DNA of 64,000 nt from Auricularia sp. M13 (GCA_037042915.1 CM073193.1:1674001-1738000), one strand, 5' to 3'; counted from the stretch's first letter, positions 1 through 12,694 are shown. The notes: generated by a model from the letters alone, not told the origin. Program-made: numbers and translations.

Positions 1-1357
1 CGCGGCTTGGAGTTGTGTGGGCCGACGCCGGTGTCTAGCTCGGCTGTGGGCGCGTTGAGCGAGTCGAGCTCGGCGAGGAGGCGCTTGTACACGGGAGGGT
101 GGGTGAGGACGTAGTAGAGGATGGCGGTGAGCGAGTTCGCGGTGGTGTCTGCGCCGGCGGTCCTGGGAACTATCTTTCAGCGGGTGACCAGGATGCGTCT
201 CGTAAATCACTCACAAGAGAAGCATGGCCTCAGTGACAACTTCCTCCTCGGAGACCTCACCACCCTGCTTTTCCCTCACACCGTCAATGAGGCGTTCGAG
301 CATGTCATCTCGCGTCACGCCGCTTTGTATCCGGTGCTTTACGCAGCGGACAGCAATGCGGGAGAGGGACTCTGTAGCACAACGTTGGAAAATATTTCAG
401 CAAGTGGCAATATCTCTAACCAGTTGACTTGTATCCCGCGGTGATAAATGGAATGGGCAGCTTCTTGGTAATGTCCTCGATGCTCGGCAACAATCCCACA
501 ACGGCAGCGGTGCGTCCCCGCTAGAAGACCGGTGAGTAGAGTTCGAAACCTATCGGAATTGCCGCCAACCTGGTCAATCAATGCCGCGGCGTGCTCCTCG
601 AAAATTGTGCCGTCCTTGCGTTCGGCGGGGAGTAGATCGGAGCCCTGCGCATTCGGTTAGCTACGCCGCTCGGACCGGGACTGGGACGCCGGTCGCTGTG
701 ACCTTGTTGACCATGCCAAGCGGCTCGCCGAACGCGAGGTCGGAAATAATGTCGAATGCGAGATAGTTGAACCAGAGGAGGACGTCGATCGCGCCGCCGG
801 GCCGCACGGCGTCGCCGAAACACTCCCCGGCGCAGACGGCGTCGAGGCGGCGCACGAAGCGGCCTAGCGACTCGCGCATGAAGCACTCGAAGCCGCGTAT
901 GCTCTGGTACGAGAACGGCTGGGAGAGGAGACGACGCTTGGACGCGTGCAGTGCGCGGTTCTGCGTGCTGAAGAGCGACTCGGCGCCCTGCACGTAGAAG
1001 GCGCGGTAGAATGGCGACTTATCGAGGGCAGCGCTGCCCTGCGCGTATACACGTGCTGGCGCGTCGGGCGACGCGAACGAGACATGCCACGGTGCAATCC
1101 GCACGACGGGGCCGTATTTCTATTTCTCGTCGCTTGAGCGTTCGTTCGCACCGAGGGAATGGAAATAATCGAATTACCTTGTGAGCTTCATGCACGGCGA
1201 GATAGCGTTCGCCGCGGCGGGCGTGGTACATGAGCCAGAACGGTGTCCAGCGCGCGAGCCAAGGACCCGGGACATTACGCAGGGGGTCAGCCCGCCAGCG
1301 CCACAGCACCAGTAACGCGGCGGCAGCGAGACACAGCCAGACGGTCGGGAGAGGCAT
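1..1357 (-). CDS. Cytochrome P450 monooxygenase, 3' end outside window
   Basis: Membrane-anchored haem monooxygenase; substrate unknown. The first exon (1357 to 1178) encodes a hydrophobic N-terminal anchor followed by the Pro-rich hinge NVPGPWLARW. A 58-nt intron (1177-1120) then joins HEAHK to KYGPVVRIAPWHV, a standard P450 segment. The next exon carries the WxxxR-like helix region and FDIISDLAFGEPLGMV. A further 58-nt intron with a CTAAC branch site lies near 642-700. Close to the window start the I-helix motif AGADTTAN is visible, so roughly the N-terminal 60 percent is present. The K-helix ExxR and haem Cys loop lie beyond position 1. Met at 1357 is preferred over 1402 because it directly precedes the anchor. 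Exon borders between about 400 and 580 are uncertain. The motif order looks intact, with no clear frameshift. Confidence 0.85.
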
Positions 1358-2998
1358 GTTTGCGGGGAACGAGGAGAGACCGCGCGATAAAGCAACCGGC
1401 ATTTGACTGAGGCGTTTGAGATCGTGTATCGCGTCTTTTGGACTCGTTTCACATCGGGCTAGCGTACCATTTTCTATGAAACCTCGGTCGGATCTATGAC
1501 GAACGCACTTTGGACCAACGCCAACTGACCGGCAATCCCGGCCGGATCTTCGTCACCTCTGCAAAGAGCAGCCGTTGCGCGGGGAAGAGGTCGAGGTCAC
1601 TGCTGACGGCGGTCATTGCGTCGTTCGACGCGTTCAACTCCCGACCGTAAGTGAGACATTGTAGAGCAGGCCTCCCGAACACCAACGCAGGCAAGTCCCG
1701 AAACCAAAAGCTTATCGCAGCCCAGTGCAATAGATCAATCCGGACGGACCCTGTAGGCGAGCATGCCAGCTGGGATACAACAACAATCACCCTCCCAGCA
1801 ACGAATGCATGTCAACTAGATCCGAGCGCTTTGCATACCATTCCCGTGACAGCCAGCAGCCAGAGTGGTACGATTCGAGGTATCGAGAACGCCACGTGCG
1901 CAGCGATACAGGCATTGTTGTGCAAAACTTCTGCGGAGAGCGTGCCGTGAAGTGTTGGCGCTTGGAGGAAGCATCTAGTACCGCGCTACGCAGCAAGTCC
2001 AGCAGGCCAGACCCTAGATAGCATCCTCTGGCATCATATCTCTACCTGTCGCTTGGATGAAACATCGAAAATAGGTACAACGTGCATGCTGAAGGCTGCC
2101 AGGATATCCATTGCGACTCGGTGCAGGTCGACGTCGCATAAGTCCGATCACTCGCATTGAGAGCACCTTCGAAAGACGTAGATATCGCTCGAGACTTGCG
2201 TCGCGGATGTGGAGGCATGCCAGAAGAATGGAGCAGGTGTGGCACAGATGTTATCTTGCAGACGGATCTGGGATCGAATGAATTGGGATATAAAACTGGA
2301 AATCAGGAAGCAGGCCACGAGAATAGCATAGAATGACGATGATTCCAGAGGTGTTAGCTGTAGACTGATTTGAGTAGGGCAACCTGTGCAGACGTCAAGG
2401 TGCATAATGGCCAATCGGCCAAGCCACTACTTGAGCCGGACGCGTACGCAGTCGCTGCAGCGCAGTTGCAACATTCTTGGGATGGTGTGTCGATTTGCTG
2501 TTCAACTCTATGAGCTAGAATTTTGGAGGATGCGGATCGATGAAGACGAACGAGAAAATTGTCCGGAACCTTCCGAAATCAACGTGACCCACTCTTGCTC
2601 GGGCTATCAATTTTCGACCCTAACTTCGTTGTACCATGTGTCAGGGGCCGTTGAAAATAAGGTCTGATGTATTGAATCGACCGCTTGAGTCCTGATTGAA
2701 GGTTGATGAGATTAGATAAAAATTGTGAGAATAAAGCTATGGTCGAAAATCTACCGTACCTCCCAGTTTGACAACATATTCACGCAATGCAATATCTTCA
2801 CCCGTATCCTGCAGGTAGCATACAAATCGGGGAATTAGCTTCCGTTCGACAGATGACCAGGTTCGGCGCCTGTCGGGCCGCGAAAAGGCTCGACAACTTG
2901 GCCATTGACAATGAACTCGGCATCCAAAACAGCGTTGCGCCATGTCAGGTCGGTTTTCTTTGCTCAAGCGAGGCTCCTTGCTGAGTATATACGCCAGC
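1358..2998. other. Intergenic, no supported gene
   Basis: Only short ORFs are seen. A minus-strand ORF at 2148-2414 has one hydrophobic stretch but no recognisable family motif. Another minus ORF upstream of the reductase (2737-3138) overlaps that gene's N-terminus and is not convincing. Confidence 0.5.
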
Positions 2999-4786
2999 AT
3001 GATGCATGACACCTTGATCGCGAATCTGGACGACAAGGATGTCCGAACTGTGCTTCGCGGGATGCTCACATTCGGTCCACAGGAGAACACTGCCCTTCTC
3101 AGCCGTCTTTCGAAGGACATTCTCACTGCAGATTCCAATTCGAATCGGGATCCTCGAGACGCAATGCGCTATGCCCGATGCCTGTTTGCTGCTGGCCTTC
3201 CGTTCCGTGCACTCGACGTCTATGTGGCGGATGTCATCCCGAAGGCAGAACTGCTATCTGCCGAGGAACTTCTAGCCTTGGACCACGATATCGTGCAGAA
3301 TGTGCAGAGCTGCACAGAAAGCACAGAGTCCAACGCACGTGCTCTTGCTGCTGTCGAAAGCGCTCTCCTGGACGTCCAAGCGTCGAGCCGCGGGCGCGAC
3401 TCCGAGTTTCCCCTTGTCCGCGGATTGAACGCCGTGCAGGCTCTCACGGGTGGCCTGCCCCGTGACGGCGTTGTCGCACAGGTGCATATTGCTCCGACGT
3501 CTCTGCCGACAGTCAGCCTAGGACGCATCAGCTGCCCCCGGATTATCATGGGTCTTTGGCAGATGAGCAGCGCGAATTGGGGCTCGGCGACCACGGACTC
3601 TATCCGCGCGAGCATGACGGAACTGGCGTCCCGAGGATTCACCGCCTTCGATATGGCAGACCACTACGGTCAGTGCGATGAAATGTAGCGCATCTGGCGG
3701 AACTCACCCTCTGCCGATGCAGGGGATGCTGAAATCTTATACGTACGTCGACAGATACAGTATTACGCTGCACAGAAGCTCTTATCGCTCCCAACTGCAG
3801 GGAGATTTCCGATCCAGCGTTGTCGACCCCACGTCCGTACTTGCGACGACGAAGTGGTGTGTTTTCCGTCCGATGAGCGTGACACGCGAAGCGGTGGAAG
3901 GAGCCCTGGGACATCGTCTTCAACGCCTTCGCACGGACTCGGTCGACTTGCTGCAGTTTCACTGGCATGATGTGAGCTTTCATCGTCATTTGAGGTCCTT
4001 TCCCGACTCTCACACGTCCTCAGTATAACGACAGGGGTTATTTAGATGCGCTGCGCCATCTTGCCCATTTTCAGGAGGAGGGGAAGATACGAGCTGTAGG
4101 ATTGTGCAACTTTGACACGGAGCACCTCGTCGAAGTCTGCAAGGCGCTTCCCAGAGGCTTCATCGTATCGAATCAGGTTCAGGTGCGCCGTAACTGTGGT
4201 TTCCGACAAGTCTTTCCTTTTGGACTGAAATTTTCAGTTCTCGCTGATTGATACACGCCCTCTCCATGGCATGACAGCCGCCTGTGATCACTATGGCGTG
4301 AAACTTCTCACATATGGCACTTTGGTACGCTTGCGCTCTCCCTCCCTTTTCAGATTAAATACTGAATTTGTCTGGTCGAAGTGTGGCGGCCTCCTGAGCA
4401 ACCGATTTCTCGGCAAGTCGCAGCCAGACGCGTACTCTGCATCCTTCACCACCTCGCTACGCAAGTATCTCGACATGATCAACGTCTGGGGCACCTGGGA
4501 CGACTTCCAGAACCTTCTATCGACGCTGGACAGAGTTGCCCGCAGACATAGCGAGTCGTTGTCTGTCGCCAACGTCGCCACGAAGTGGGTGCTCGACCAA
4601 CCGGCCGTCGGCGCCGTCATCCTCGGTGCGCGGCTCGGCTTGTCGAGCAACATCGAGGACAATGTGCGCGTGTTCCAGTGGGAGATGACGGTGAAGGATA
4701 GGGAAGAAATTGAGAAAGCGGCAATGATGGGACGCGGAAAGCAACTGCTGGAATATCTCGGTGATTGCGGTGGGGAATATCGCTGA
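2999..4786 (+). CDS. Aldo/keto reductase with extra N-terminal domain
   Basis: NADPH-dependent oxidoreductase of the aldo/keto reductase superfamily, presumably cytosolic. Six exons close exactly to a 503-residue protein: 2999-3668, 3723-3742, 3801-3971, 4024-4182, 4238-4324 and 4382-4786. The second exon is only 20 nt. The catalytic tetrad is visible: Asp and Tyr in AFDMADHYG, Lys in ATTKWCVF and His in LLQFHWHDY. Later motifs are GKIRAVGLCNF, VSNQVQFSLID, YGTLCGGLLSNRFLG and the cofactor-side AVILGARLGLSSNIEDN. The AKR barrel starts only near residue 180 (TVSLGRISCPRIIMGLWQM). About 180 residues before it form a separate, mostly helical-looking region that I do not recognise, so the protein is longer than the usual 320-350 residues. 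Start: a double Met at 2999/3002; an upstream exon cannot be excluded. Confidence 0.88.
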
Positions 4787-5514
4787 GACGGGCACACTAG
4801 AGCGGGAAGATCAACCGTCTAGATGTGAAATTCTGTCTATACATGATTATTATACCCATTTTCCTTCAAAACAATGGGACAGTCTTCTCCCCATCCACCG
4901 ATTTGACTACCAGCGCCTTCTATGGGTAGAAGTCCTGTTGGAATCGAGCAAGGCCTGCTCCTGCTGCTCGTACTGAAACGTCGTGAATCGGGGCAATTTT
5001 ACCCCCAAAGAAAGTTGCATACTGCAGAACGAACTTTGATGTTGACCGCGACCGCTGGCGACGACATCAGGGTTACAACGTAGAGAACGAATGCAGAGAG
5101 CGAGGGAGTGCGCATCAAGTACCGCAAAGGCGCAAGCGGGGAGGCCTCGTTTATACGGGCTGACTTTGCATTGTCTTGCGCGAGAATACTGTACCCTTGA
5201 TATAATCACGTCCTATGCAATTGATTCCACCGATTGCGAAGCGTGTTTGGCGCGTGCTGCCAGGGAATAGCGCGCAGAACGTGGGCGACACGCTTAACTG
5301 TTTTCTGTGCAAGGCCCGATGGCATGTTGCTTCAAGCTTCAGTTGCACAGTTGAAATACCAACCAGAATCGCATACTGCTTCAGCTTGCAGTGGTCGAAG
5401 ACTGATCACAACGCACAAGACGCTTCGATTTCAGACGTACAAGTACAGAGCGCGGATCGATATCGTTACGGTACAATTACTGACAGGTTTATCTTGGATT
5501 ATGAGGCTATTCGA
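4787..5514. other. Intergenic between convergent genes
   Basis: Lies between the 3' ends of the reductase and the small minus-strand gene. Plus-strand ORFs around 5215-5832 run antisense to that gene and are taken as shadows. Confidence 0.5.
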
Positions 5515-6052
5515 CTAGACGCCGAGAGTCTTGCCGGGCGGCTGCGCGATGCGGCCGTGGGCGCCGTGCGCTGCAGCGTCGGTCTTTGCGCCATGAGCAG
5601 GAGCGTCGGTGAGGGGCTTCGCGTCGTGCAGCACATGCTCCGGCCGCTTGCCGTACGGCTCGAAGCCGTGGTGCTCATGGTGCTCGTGGCCGGCGGCGGG
5701 CCCAGCGGGGCGTGGGTAGTCGTCGACCTTGCCGGCGTCCTCGGGCTCATCGCCCGTAGAAGCAGCGGTGGACGAAGCAGGCTCTCTGAATACCGCGAAA
5801 AGAAAAGAAAAGCATCAGAAATCGCTGTATGATTTACTTCTGAGTGCGTACTTGTGTTGTCCCTGCGTCGGATGCGGCCTGGGCTTGTTGGACGACGACA
5901 TGCGTCTTCCCGCTACTTTCACTGGCGGTCGACACGGGCGACACGACAGGATTGAGTGCGCTGAAGAGCAATGGGTGCAGGTGGACAAGCACACCTGCAG
6001 GCGGATGCTGCGCGAGAGCGGGCGCGTTGCTATGCTCAGTGGGAGAGGTCAT
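5515..6052 (-). CDS. Small His/Pro-rich hypothetical protein
   Basis: Not recognised. A two-exon model (6052-5852 and 5781-5515) gives about 155 residues. The first exon starts MTSPTEHSNAPALAQHPPAG and the second reads EPEDAGKVDDYPRPAGP, a His-rich run GHEHHEHHGFEPYG, then a tail ending HGRIAQPPGKTLGV and a stop. The second exon is low in complexity but has a consistent frame with no stop. Donor GTACGC is good; the acceptor that keeps the frame (GAG) is weak, so the junction or the first-exon frame may be wrong. No signal peptide or membrane segment. Composition suggests a soluble, disordered, possibly stress-related protein, which is inference only. Confidence 0.45.
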
Positions 6053-6626
6053 TGTTGGGTTGTTGTAAACAACGGGCGATGTGGGGTGGAGGTTAAGAAG
6101 GGACACAACGGCCCAGCCCGGTGGCCTCGGTCATGGGGCCGAGAACGTCACTTTGACACCGCTTCGGCGAGTTTTTCCGAAGCCATTCAGACAACAACGG
6201 AATGAAAGGAAATTTGCCCTCAGAACAGGTCTTGAGACTTTTAATCTCAATTTGGCATCGCCATTCAGACACCGGCTGTCACGGCCAATAATGCCAACAG
6301 GACGACGACTTTGACGTTCGATACTGTGCTGTCGTGGAGGCCGAAGTGACTGGGATTGATGATGGTTTAGCATGTCGCACCAAGCTAGCTAGCTACAACA
6401 GATCCATGGAGATATAGGGGCGGGGGCTTCGAGAACAATCGGGAATGATTGAGAGTGATTGAGACGCGACGACGGCGCGAAGAATATACCTATGCTCAGA
6501 AGTCGCCCACGTTTAGGCAAGAGATTCAATTACTGTAGATATGCAAGTTAGATGGAGACTGATTGTATGGGAAAGATTAGGATTGAGAGGGGAATCTCGC
6601 ACCTATACCGTTGAGAATGGGCATGC
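6053..6626. other. Intergenic, nothing recognised
   Basis: AT-richer spacer between two minus-strand genes. No ORF or repeat worth naming was seen. Confidence 0.5.
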
Positions 6627-8312
6627 TCAGCTGGAATATAGGAGGCTCGAGAAGCCTTCCGAGCCACGGTCACCCTGGGTGAACTCCCATGAGCTGACAA
6701 GAGCCCTCCTCAACTGAGGAAGCGTCTTCACAGCCCAGAGCAACCTCTGAGGACGTTGTCCCGCCAAGCGCAGCAGCTCAAGCGGCCGGGGACACGAAGC
6801 AATATAATACTGCACGAAATCGAGCGCCTCGCTGATCACAACGTCAGCGCTTCCGTCCCCTACGGTGAGGGTGAGCACCCGCAGATCTGGGCACGCGGGC
6901 CAGCGCGAGTCACGTGGCCATTCTTCGCCCTCCATGCCCTCGATGGTGAGCCGCTGCAGTACGGAGAACACGAGCCCCTTCTCGCGCAATGCCATCCACT
7001 CCTGGAACTGCGCGCTAAGCACCTGTAGGCGCGTGAGGCGCGCAAGGTCTCGCGGCGCCTTGAAGTCCTCCTTCAGCAGAAACTCGGCGGTACGGCTGAA
7101 TCCGCGGGCGTCCCGCGCGTCGATCTGTCGGGATCGCAGCTGGGCGGGGCCGAGGTGCATGATGTCCTCGAGATGGGAGAGAAGGGTCGCCTCTATGCGG
7201 CGGGATGCGGTGGTCGTCCCTAGACGTGCTACGTGCGCAAAGTATCCCACGTGCGGCACTTGATGCGAGGAGAAACCGTGCAACAACGCCAGGACGTTAT
7301 CTTCGGCTTGCCGATTCTGCTTCGTGCACAGAACTTTGAATGAGGAAAGCGCTTGATGAGTGTGAGATTCGACGGTCTGCGCATGAAGACTTTCAAGCTG
7401 TAGGTCGTGACGTCCGAGAGAGAGCTGTAACTCCTCTAGAGAGGCGATGGCCGAGATGCTAGACACTAGCGTGTGGGTCGTAGACTTAGGAGGTAGAGTA
7501 AGCGAGAGACTCTTGAGTGCCGTAAACAGTGGGAAGCACGCAAAAGCGTCCGTGTTGATGAGATGAGCCTTCTCGAGATCGGGGAAGCACGCATCCTCCG
7601 AAGGCAGAATGCGCAAGCAGGCGTCGCGAGAAAACGGCCAATGTATGGTCAACTCGCGCAATAGCGGTGTAGCGCGCAGGATGAGATCGTGCCAGCCATT
7701 AGGGTTGCTCCAGTCGAAGAGAGATATCCCGAGCGTCAGCGTCCTGACTCGATTCATGTGCCCTTTGACAGCATCTAGCGTGAGCAGCAAGTCCTGCGGA
7801 GATTGTATGCTTGTTATGTGCAGGTACAGCGGGGCGTCCTGGGAACGGAGCAAAAGCTGTGGGAGCGCAAGCAGCGCACCGCGGCGCGGCTGATTGATCG
7901 TCGCCCACGCAGAAGGCGACGACAGTGCGACGGATCGCCAGCGGCAGCAGACGTGTGTCGCGCGAATGCGGTCGGAGAGCGGCAGATGCTCGAAAATTGA
8001 GAGCCAGAGCTCAGGCGGGAGCATGTTGGCCGGAAGTGAGTCGTTCAGCTGCCGTACGTGGCGACGGTAGAGATGTATGACCGTCTGCAGGAGCTCGTGC
8101 AGGGTCTGGTACAGCGCTGACTGTTGTTCCGCGATGCGAGTCAACGACCTGTCTTTACTGCGGTTTCGGAGCCGGAGAATCTGTCAGTCTAGACCACGGC
8201 AAATCTGTGGGTATACATACCGACCAGCGGCGACGTCAGCGTTGAGCAATGAACGCTCAAAAGCCTCTGCCAACTGTGTCCGGAGCTCCGGAGAGCATGC
8301 CGTTGGGAGCAT
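6627..8312 (-). CDS. F-box protein 1
   Basis: Probable substrate adaptor of an SCF ubiquitin ligase. Two exons, 8312-8221 (92 nt) and 8157-6627, split by a 63-nt phase-2 intron with GTATGT donor and CTGAC branch site; they close to 540 residues. ATG at 8312 has a good CCACC context; exon 2 alone has no suitable Met at its start. A helical N-terminus (IAEQQSALYQTLHELLQTVI) precedes the F-box, recognisable as LPPELWLSIFEHLPLSDRI followed by ATHVCCRWRSVALSSPSAWA. The remaining 400 or so residues show irregular Leu-rich strands (LRELTIHWPF, LKSLSLTLPP, LRVLTLTV), as in degenerate LRR domains of agaricomycete F-box proteins. It is a paralogue of the genes at 9196-10845 and 23014-24668 with the same exon plan. 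Target unknown. Confidence 0.85.
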
Positions 8313-9195
8313 GGTGGAAGTCGAGACAAAGGATAGATTGGCACATGGCCGGCTGTTATCGGCCGCCTGTCGATCTGTCGGTTCCGCTGTCAGACAAACA
8401 AACGATCAATGGGATCGACGAGCGCCAAGTTCCCAGTCGCGGGGAGCGGGGTTTTGGTCAGTGGTTGAACAGCTCCTTGACCACCTGGTCGACCTGCACA
8501 TGACTCTCAAGTGTTATTTCAGCTCTCAGGCTTTCTGTGAAATTCGAAGTACCTCTGCCCTGTCTTCTGAGCAGTGGAAACGTGCGAACGAGACGAACTG
8601 CGTGGAAGTATGGGTTGATTCAAGTCGCAGTCCCAGGGTCAAGTAACCCACGGTGTTCTGAGTAAATCAGACACTTAAGCGCGCCAGCGCCGGGAAAGGT
8701 TGTTTTCGCATGTCCGGGGTTGAACACCGCGCCAACCAGCACCTTTCCCCCAAATCCCAGTACGCCAAAAAGTGCGCCAAAGGAATGTGACGCATGGCAA
8801 CAGGTTGCAGGGGCTCAGTCCCCAGTATCCTCCCGTAGCGTTCGATTCTGTGGGATTTTGGACCGCAAAATGATTATTCTCTTCAGTCGTTAAGCTTAGC
8901 CATAATACCTGGCCTCTGAATTGAATGGATCGCACCAGCGCTTGACGATGCAAAGGGCCTTCTCTAGCACCAGTGTCTGTAAGGCTGTATAATATCCGAA
9001 GTGCATTCTCCATAGCTTATAGCTCGGTTGCATAGCCGAGGGTAGACTCCAGTACGGTTGACGAGACACTAATAGGAGTGATATTAAGTAGAGCACAACA
9101 CCCTGCATCCAACAGAGGGACAAACACCTGGTCATATTCGTCGAGAATGGGTATGCAAGCGTCATAAGATCATAAAACAGACCTCCCCCAAAAGG
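8313..9195. other. Intergenic between F-box paralogues
   Basis: Contains short minus-strand ORFs near 8675-9165 without recognisable motifs. Nothing else supported. Confidence 0.5.
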
Positions 9196-10845
9196 TCAAG
9201 CAGACCCCGCATCGGCGCGCTCGCGCACCTCGAGCTTATCGACGAGCGCGCGGCGCTCGCCCAGCGCGCTTTCGACGAGGTTGTCGAGGCTGCCGAAGAC
9301 GATATCGTCATTGAAGTCGGGAGTGATGCCGACGACCACGAGGTGCGGCAGCGGTCGGGGACAGTTGGCGATGGCGGCGACGAAATCAAAGGCATCCGAC
9401 AGGTGCTGATCCTCGCCGTCCTCCGGGCACGGGATGGCGTACGTGACGTCGTGCAGCAGCGGGCAGCTCGGCCAGCCCGTGCGGTCGCGGAACTGGAGCG
9501 CCGCGCCGTTCACCGTCAGGTGGCGCAGCCCGGAGAGCACGAGCCCACTGCCGGCCAGCGCCGCCCACGCGGAGAGCTCGATGACGAGGTGCCGCAGCGC
9601 GCCGAAGAGCGCGCCGTGCGGCGCCAGCTCGCGCGGGCCCGTGATGGGCATCGACCGCGTGAACCGCCGCCGGTCGATGAAGTGCGCCCACTCCTCGCTC
9701 ACCCGCGCCATCTCGATCCCGTCCAGCTCTGTCACGAGCGCCCGCACCGTCAGCTGCGTCGAGACGTAGTTTGGCGCGGTAAGCTGGATTGACGCGACCG
9801 TCGGCGAACCCAGGAACTCGAGCAGCTTGAGCGTGTGCTGTTCCGAGTAGGACGTCGTGGTGATGGTCACCGAGTCCAGCTTGGGACCCCTCGTGTAGTC
9901 CCGTAGAGGCGGGTCGACGTCCATCCTGTGGTCGCCGGGCTGGCCGGTGATCAGGTGGATCGACAGCGCGCGCAGCTGGTGACAGTGCAAGACAACGTCG
10001 TTCAGGCGCTTGAGCGCCAGCTCGTGCGGCACGCTGAAGCTGAGCGCCTCGACGCGACTGAAGAGTTTGACGAACGAGATGTCGGGCAACTTGAGCAGCT
10101 CGACATGCCGGAGTTGACCAAAATCCGTCGAGGTTGCGTTGTCCCAGCTGATGTAGAGGTCTGTGTTGACATACGGCCACTGGATGACGAGCTGTTGTAG
10201 CATCGGGGCTGGCGAGAAGCGCACGGAATACGGGCCCTCGGCGACCTCGTTGTCATCCTCATAGATTTCTCGCGCCTTTATCCGGAGCGAGGCTACGTGG
10301 CTCATGTGTTGGCCGATACATCGCAACGCCTCCACAAATTGTTCGGGCATGAGCGTGTCCCAGGAAACGATGTCGACAGGCGCGAAACCGGCTCGGTGTA
10401 AGAGCTCTGGAAGCGCGTGCAGGTCGCCGGTGCCCATAATCTCTATTGAGGTCCACATGCCAGCAGCGCCGAGTAACGTCCTCCGCCAGCGTTGGCAGAC
10501 ATGAGTAGCAGCTACTCGAGCGTGTGCCGGTAGAGTTGAACAAATTGCCAGTAAAACGTCGTCTGGCAGCTTCATGACCGGCGCCAATGCGTTCAAGCGA
10601 GCGCAAAAGGCTTGATGAGCGCTCTTGACGATATCCAAGTGAGCTCGCATGAGCGATACCAGCCCATCGTGACACGCTGCATGTCGGTCTCCTAGGTTGC
10701 TGTAAAAATAATTAGAAATTATTTTATAATGAATTTTTTGGTATGTGGCTTACGGAGTGCCGGGGTTGAGTTCGTAACGCTTCCATATCCTTTCACACTG
10801 TCGCCCCAGCGCTGAATGTAACGTGTCACGCTCCTCGGGGGTCAT
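9196..10845 (-). CDS. F-box protein 2
   Basis: Second member of the F-box set, a likely SCF adaptor. Exons 10845-10754 (again 92 nt) and 10699-9196 join across a 54-nt AT-rich phase-2 intron (GTAAGC donor, TTTTACAG acceptor) to give 531 residues. Exon 1 reads MTPEERDTLHSALGRQCERI and joins to NLGDRHAACHDGLVSLM in frame. The F-box is MKLPDDVLLAICSTLPAHAR followed by VAATHVCQRWRRTLLGAAGM. After it comes an irregular Leu-rich region (PMLQQLVIQWPY, LRHVELLKLPDISF, LRHLVIELSAWAALAGSG). The coding GC is very high at the 3' end, which creates long antisense shadow ORFs. Neighbouring paralogue F-box 1 is on the same strand, which suggests tandem duplication. Confidence 0.85.
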
Positions 10846-12628
10846 TCAGGACCGCGTTGAGCGCTGGCACGCGTCCGCCACTTGACTTCGTCGCAGTCAG
10901 AGGAAAGCAGATGTGTTAGTGGTGGAGCGCGAAAACGCCGAATCGAGATCCCGGGACCAGACCCATGGCCACGGCGCCGCGTATTTTGCGGATTCCGGCA
11001 CCGAGTTCCCACACCACTGCAACGACGGAAAGTCAACCCTTTTGCACTCTTAAAGCAGGTCTCAGCCCCGTAGTAGATGCATTCCAGCCACCAGGCGTTT
11101 GCTACAGTTGGAGACAGGCCGGAACGGCCAGGTCCAGATCCAGACCGAATTCTAGGCCTCCGCAGACCCATCCACTTTCCATCAATTCCGTTCCCACAAG
11201 CGCAGGAAAATTCCGCGGGGATTGTAAGTTCGTGAGACAGACAATATCGACCCAGTCCCAAGTGCACGCCTTAGATGATCAGCAGCATCGCGGCATCAAA
11301 CACTCCGCCGCGGCGGACGATCATACGGACCCTCATGTGAAATCTGTGAGGTGAGACGGGCTGCCGTGCAGCAACTGCGCACGGGGGATCAGTATTGGCC
11401 AAGGATCTGAGGCAGCGGCGGACCGTCAGTCGTTCTGAGTCAACGTCATGCATCGCCGAGCACAGTACGAGCCAAGTGGAACATTTGGGCATTTACCAAA
11501 GGAACATATGCGGGTAGGCTACTTTCGCCCTCCCCCTCTCCCCTCCACGGGAGCTCTCTATCGAAATATTCTTAAATGAGAGTAGCGAGATGTGTAGCAA
11601 CCCTACTTTATCTGAATGCCATGTGATCATTGTGATGCCTTGCTGACACAGTATTGCAGGCTCCCACAGGTCCGGCAGACCCGTCTTAGTATTCAAGGAT
11701 TGTCAGTGAATTTAACTCTCGCGCTTAAAGACAAGCAACAAGATCTCCGCGTCCCTTGGTATGAGCTGCACAACTTTGCCGAAGGCTACGGCCGTTAAAC
11801 AATGATTTTCGTGCATGAGAAGATTGCATCGGAGACAACTTGAAGGGCACCCGCTGTTGCCGCCGCGAGAGGTTCTGAATAGCTGGCACTCGGCAGAAGA
11901 TTCCCAGGCTAAACGGCACGGGCAGTTGGAGGTACATTCAACACTAAACCTTCGGCATGTGCGCGCCGCCATGCGTGGCCTCTCCTTATACGCCTACCAC
12001 GACCACGACGTCAAACGGTGAGGCTTTTTCGGTCTTCCGCAAAACGGTCCTGCTCACTACACGGGCGTGGATGAACTCACTGGCGGACGGTATCAGTAGG
12101 CCTCCCCGCCTCCCGTGCCCCGCTTTTCCCCCTCGACAAGACCATTGGAACTTTGTAATCTATCGAAGGAGGTATGCCGAGATTAATGAATGTTTTCGTT
12201 GCCCTGCGCCGTGCTCTGTATTGCCGGGCCTAAATACTGGGAAGTGAGAAGCGATACATCAGGCGGCTTCAACGTCGAGACAAGTTTGTGCGGCCATCGG
12301 AAGGTCTCTGGGATAGAATCTATTCCAGAGTACAGGCAGGCATATCTGATATTCTACCACCATCAAGATGAGGCTCGGAATACCTGCCCTTGACTTCAAA
12401 CACTAGAGTATTTTCTAGGTTTGTACCTTGGTTCGGTAGTAAACTGTAACTCAAACTGTACATTTTACCCCTGACCGTGTGCTACAGCCGCCGACGGCCG
12501 TGACGACGTTGAAACCAAGGCGATCATGAAGTCCGCGAAAACAATAGCATGTTGTTGTCACGTGGCTGCACCCAAAGGTTCCGAATGTGGCAAGCGGTTG
12601 TTTGCACTCCCCCCTTTCCCGCACAACC
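10846..12628. other. Intergenic, 1.8 kb, nothing recognised
   Basis: Several short ORFs on both strands, none with a family motif or plausible splice structure. A pyrimidine/purine-rich patch lies near 11520-11560. Confidence 0.5.
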
Positions 12629-12694
12629 ATGTCGTCCCGCCGTTCACCCGCTGGCAAGGCGAGCAAGCGCCGTAAAACGGCGGCTGACACTGGT
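12629..12694 (+). other. Orphan candidate first exon
   Basis: ATG at 12629 in a good context (CACAACCATG) opens a basic reading frame, MSSRRSPAGKASKRRKTAAD, that runs into a good donor (GTGAGT). A possible acceptor near 12754 (GGCTTGCAG) leads at once to an in-frame TAG. No downstream coding sequence was found before the tRNA. It may be the remaining 5' end of a lost gene, a very short peptide gene, or chance. Confidence 0.25.

Noticed and set aside
2148-2414. Possible P450 N-terminal fragment on the minus strand
   Set aside because: One hydrophobic stretch and a weak LQD..APxxFW resemblance only; no further P450 motif follows.
9343-10180. Overlapping ORFs of 111-264 codons in F-box gene 2
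   Set aside because: Extreme GC content keeps other frames open; only the F-box frame has recognisable motifs.
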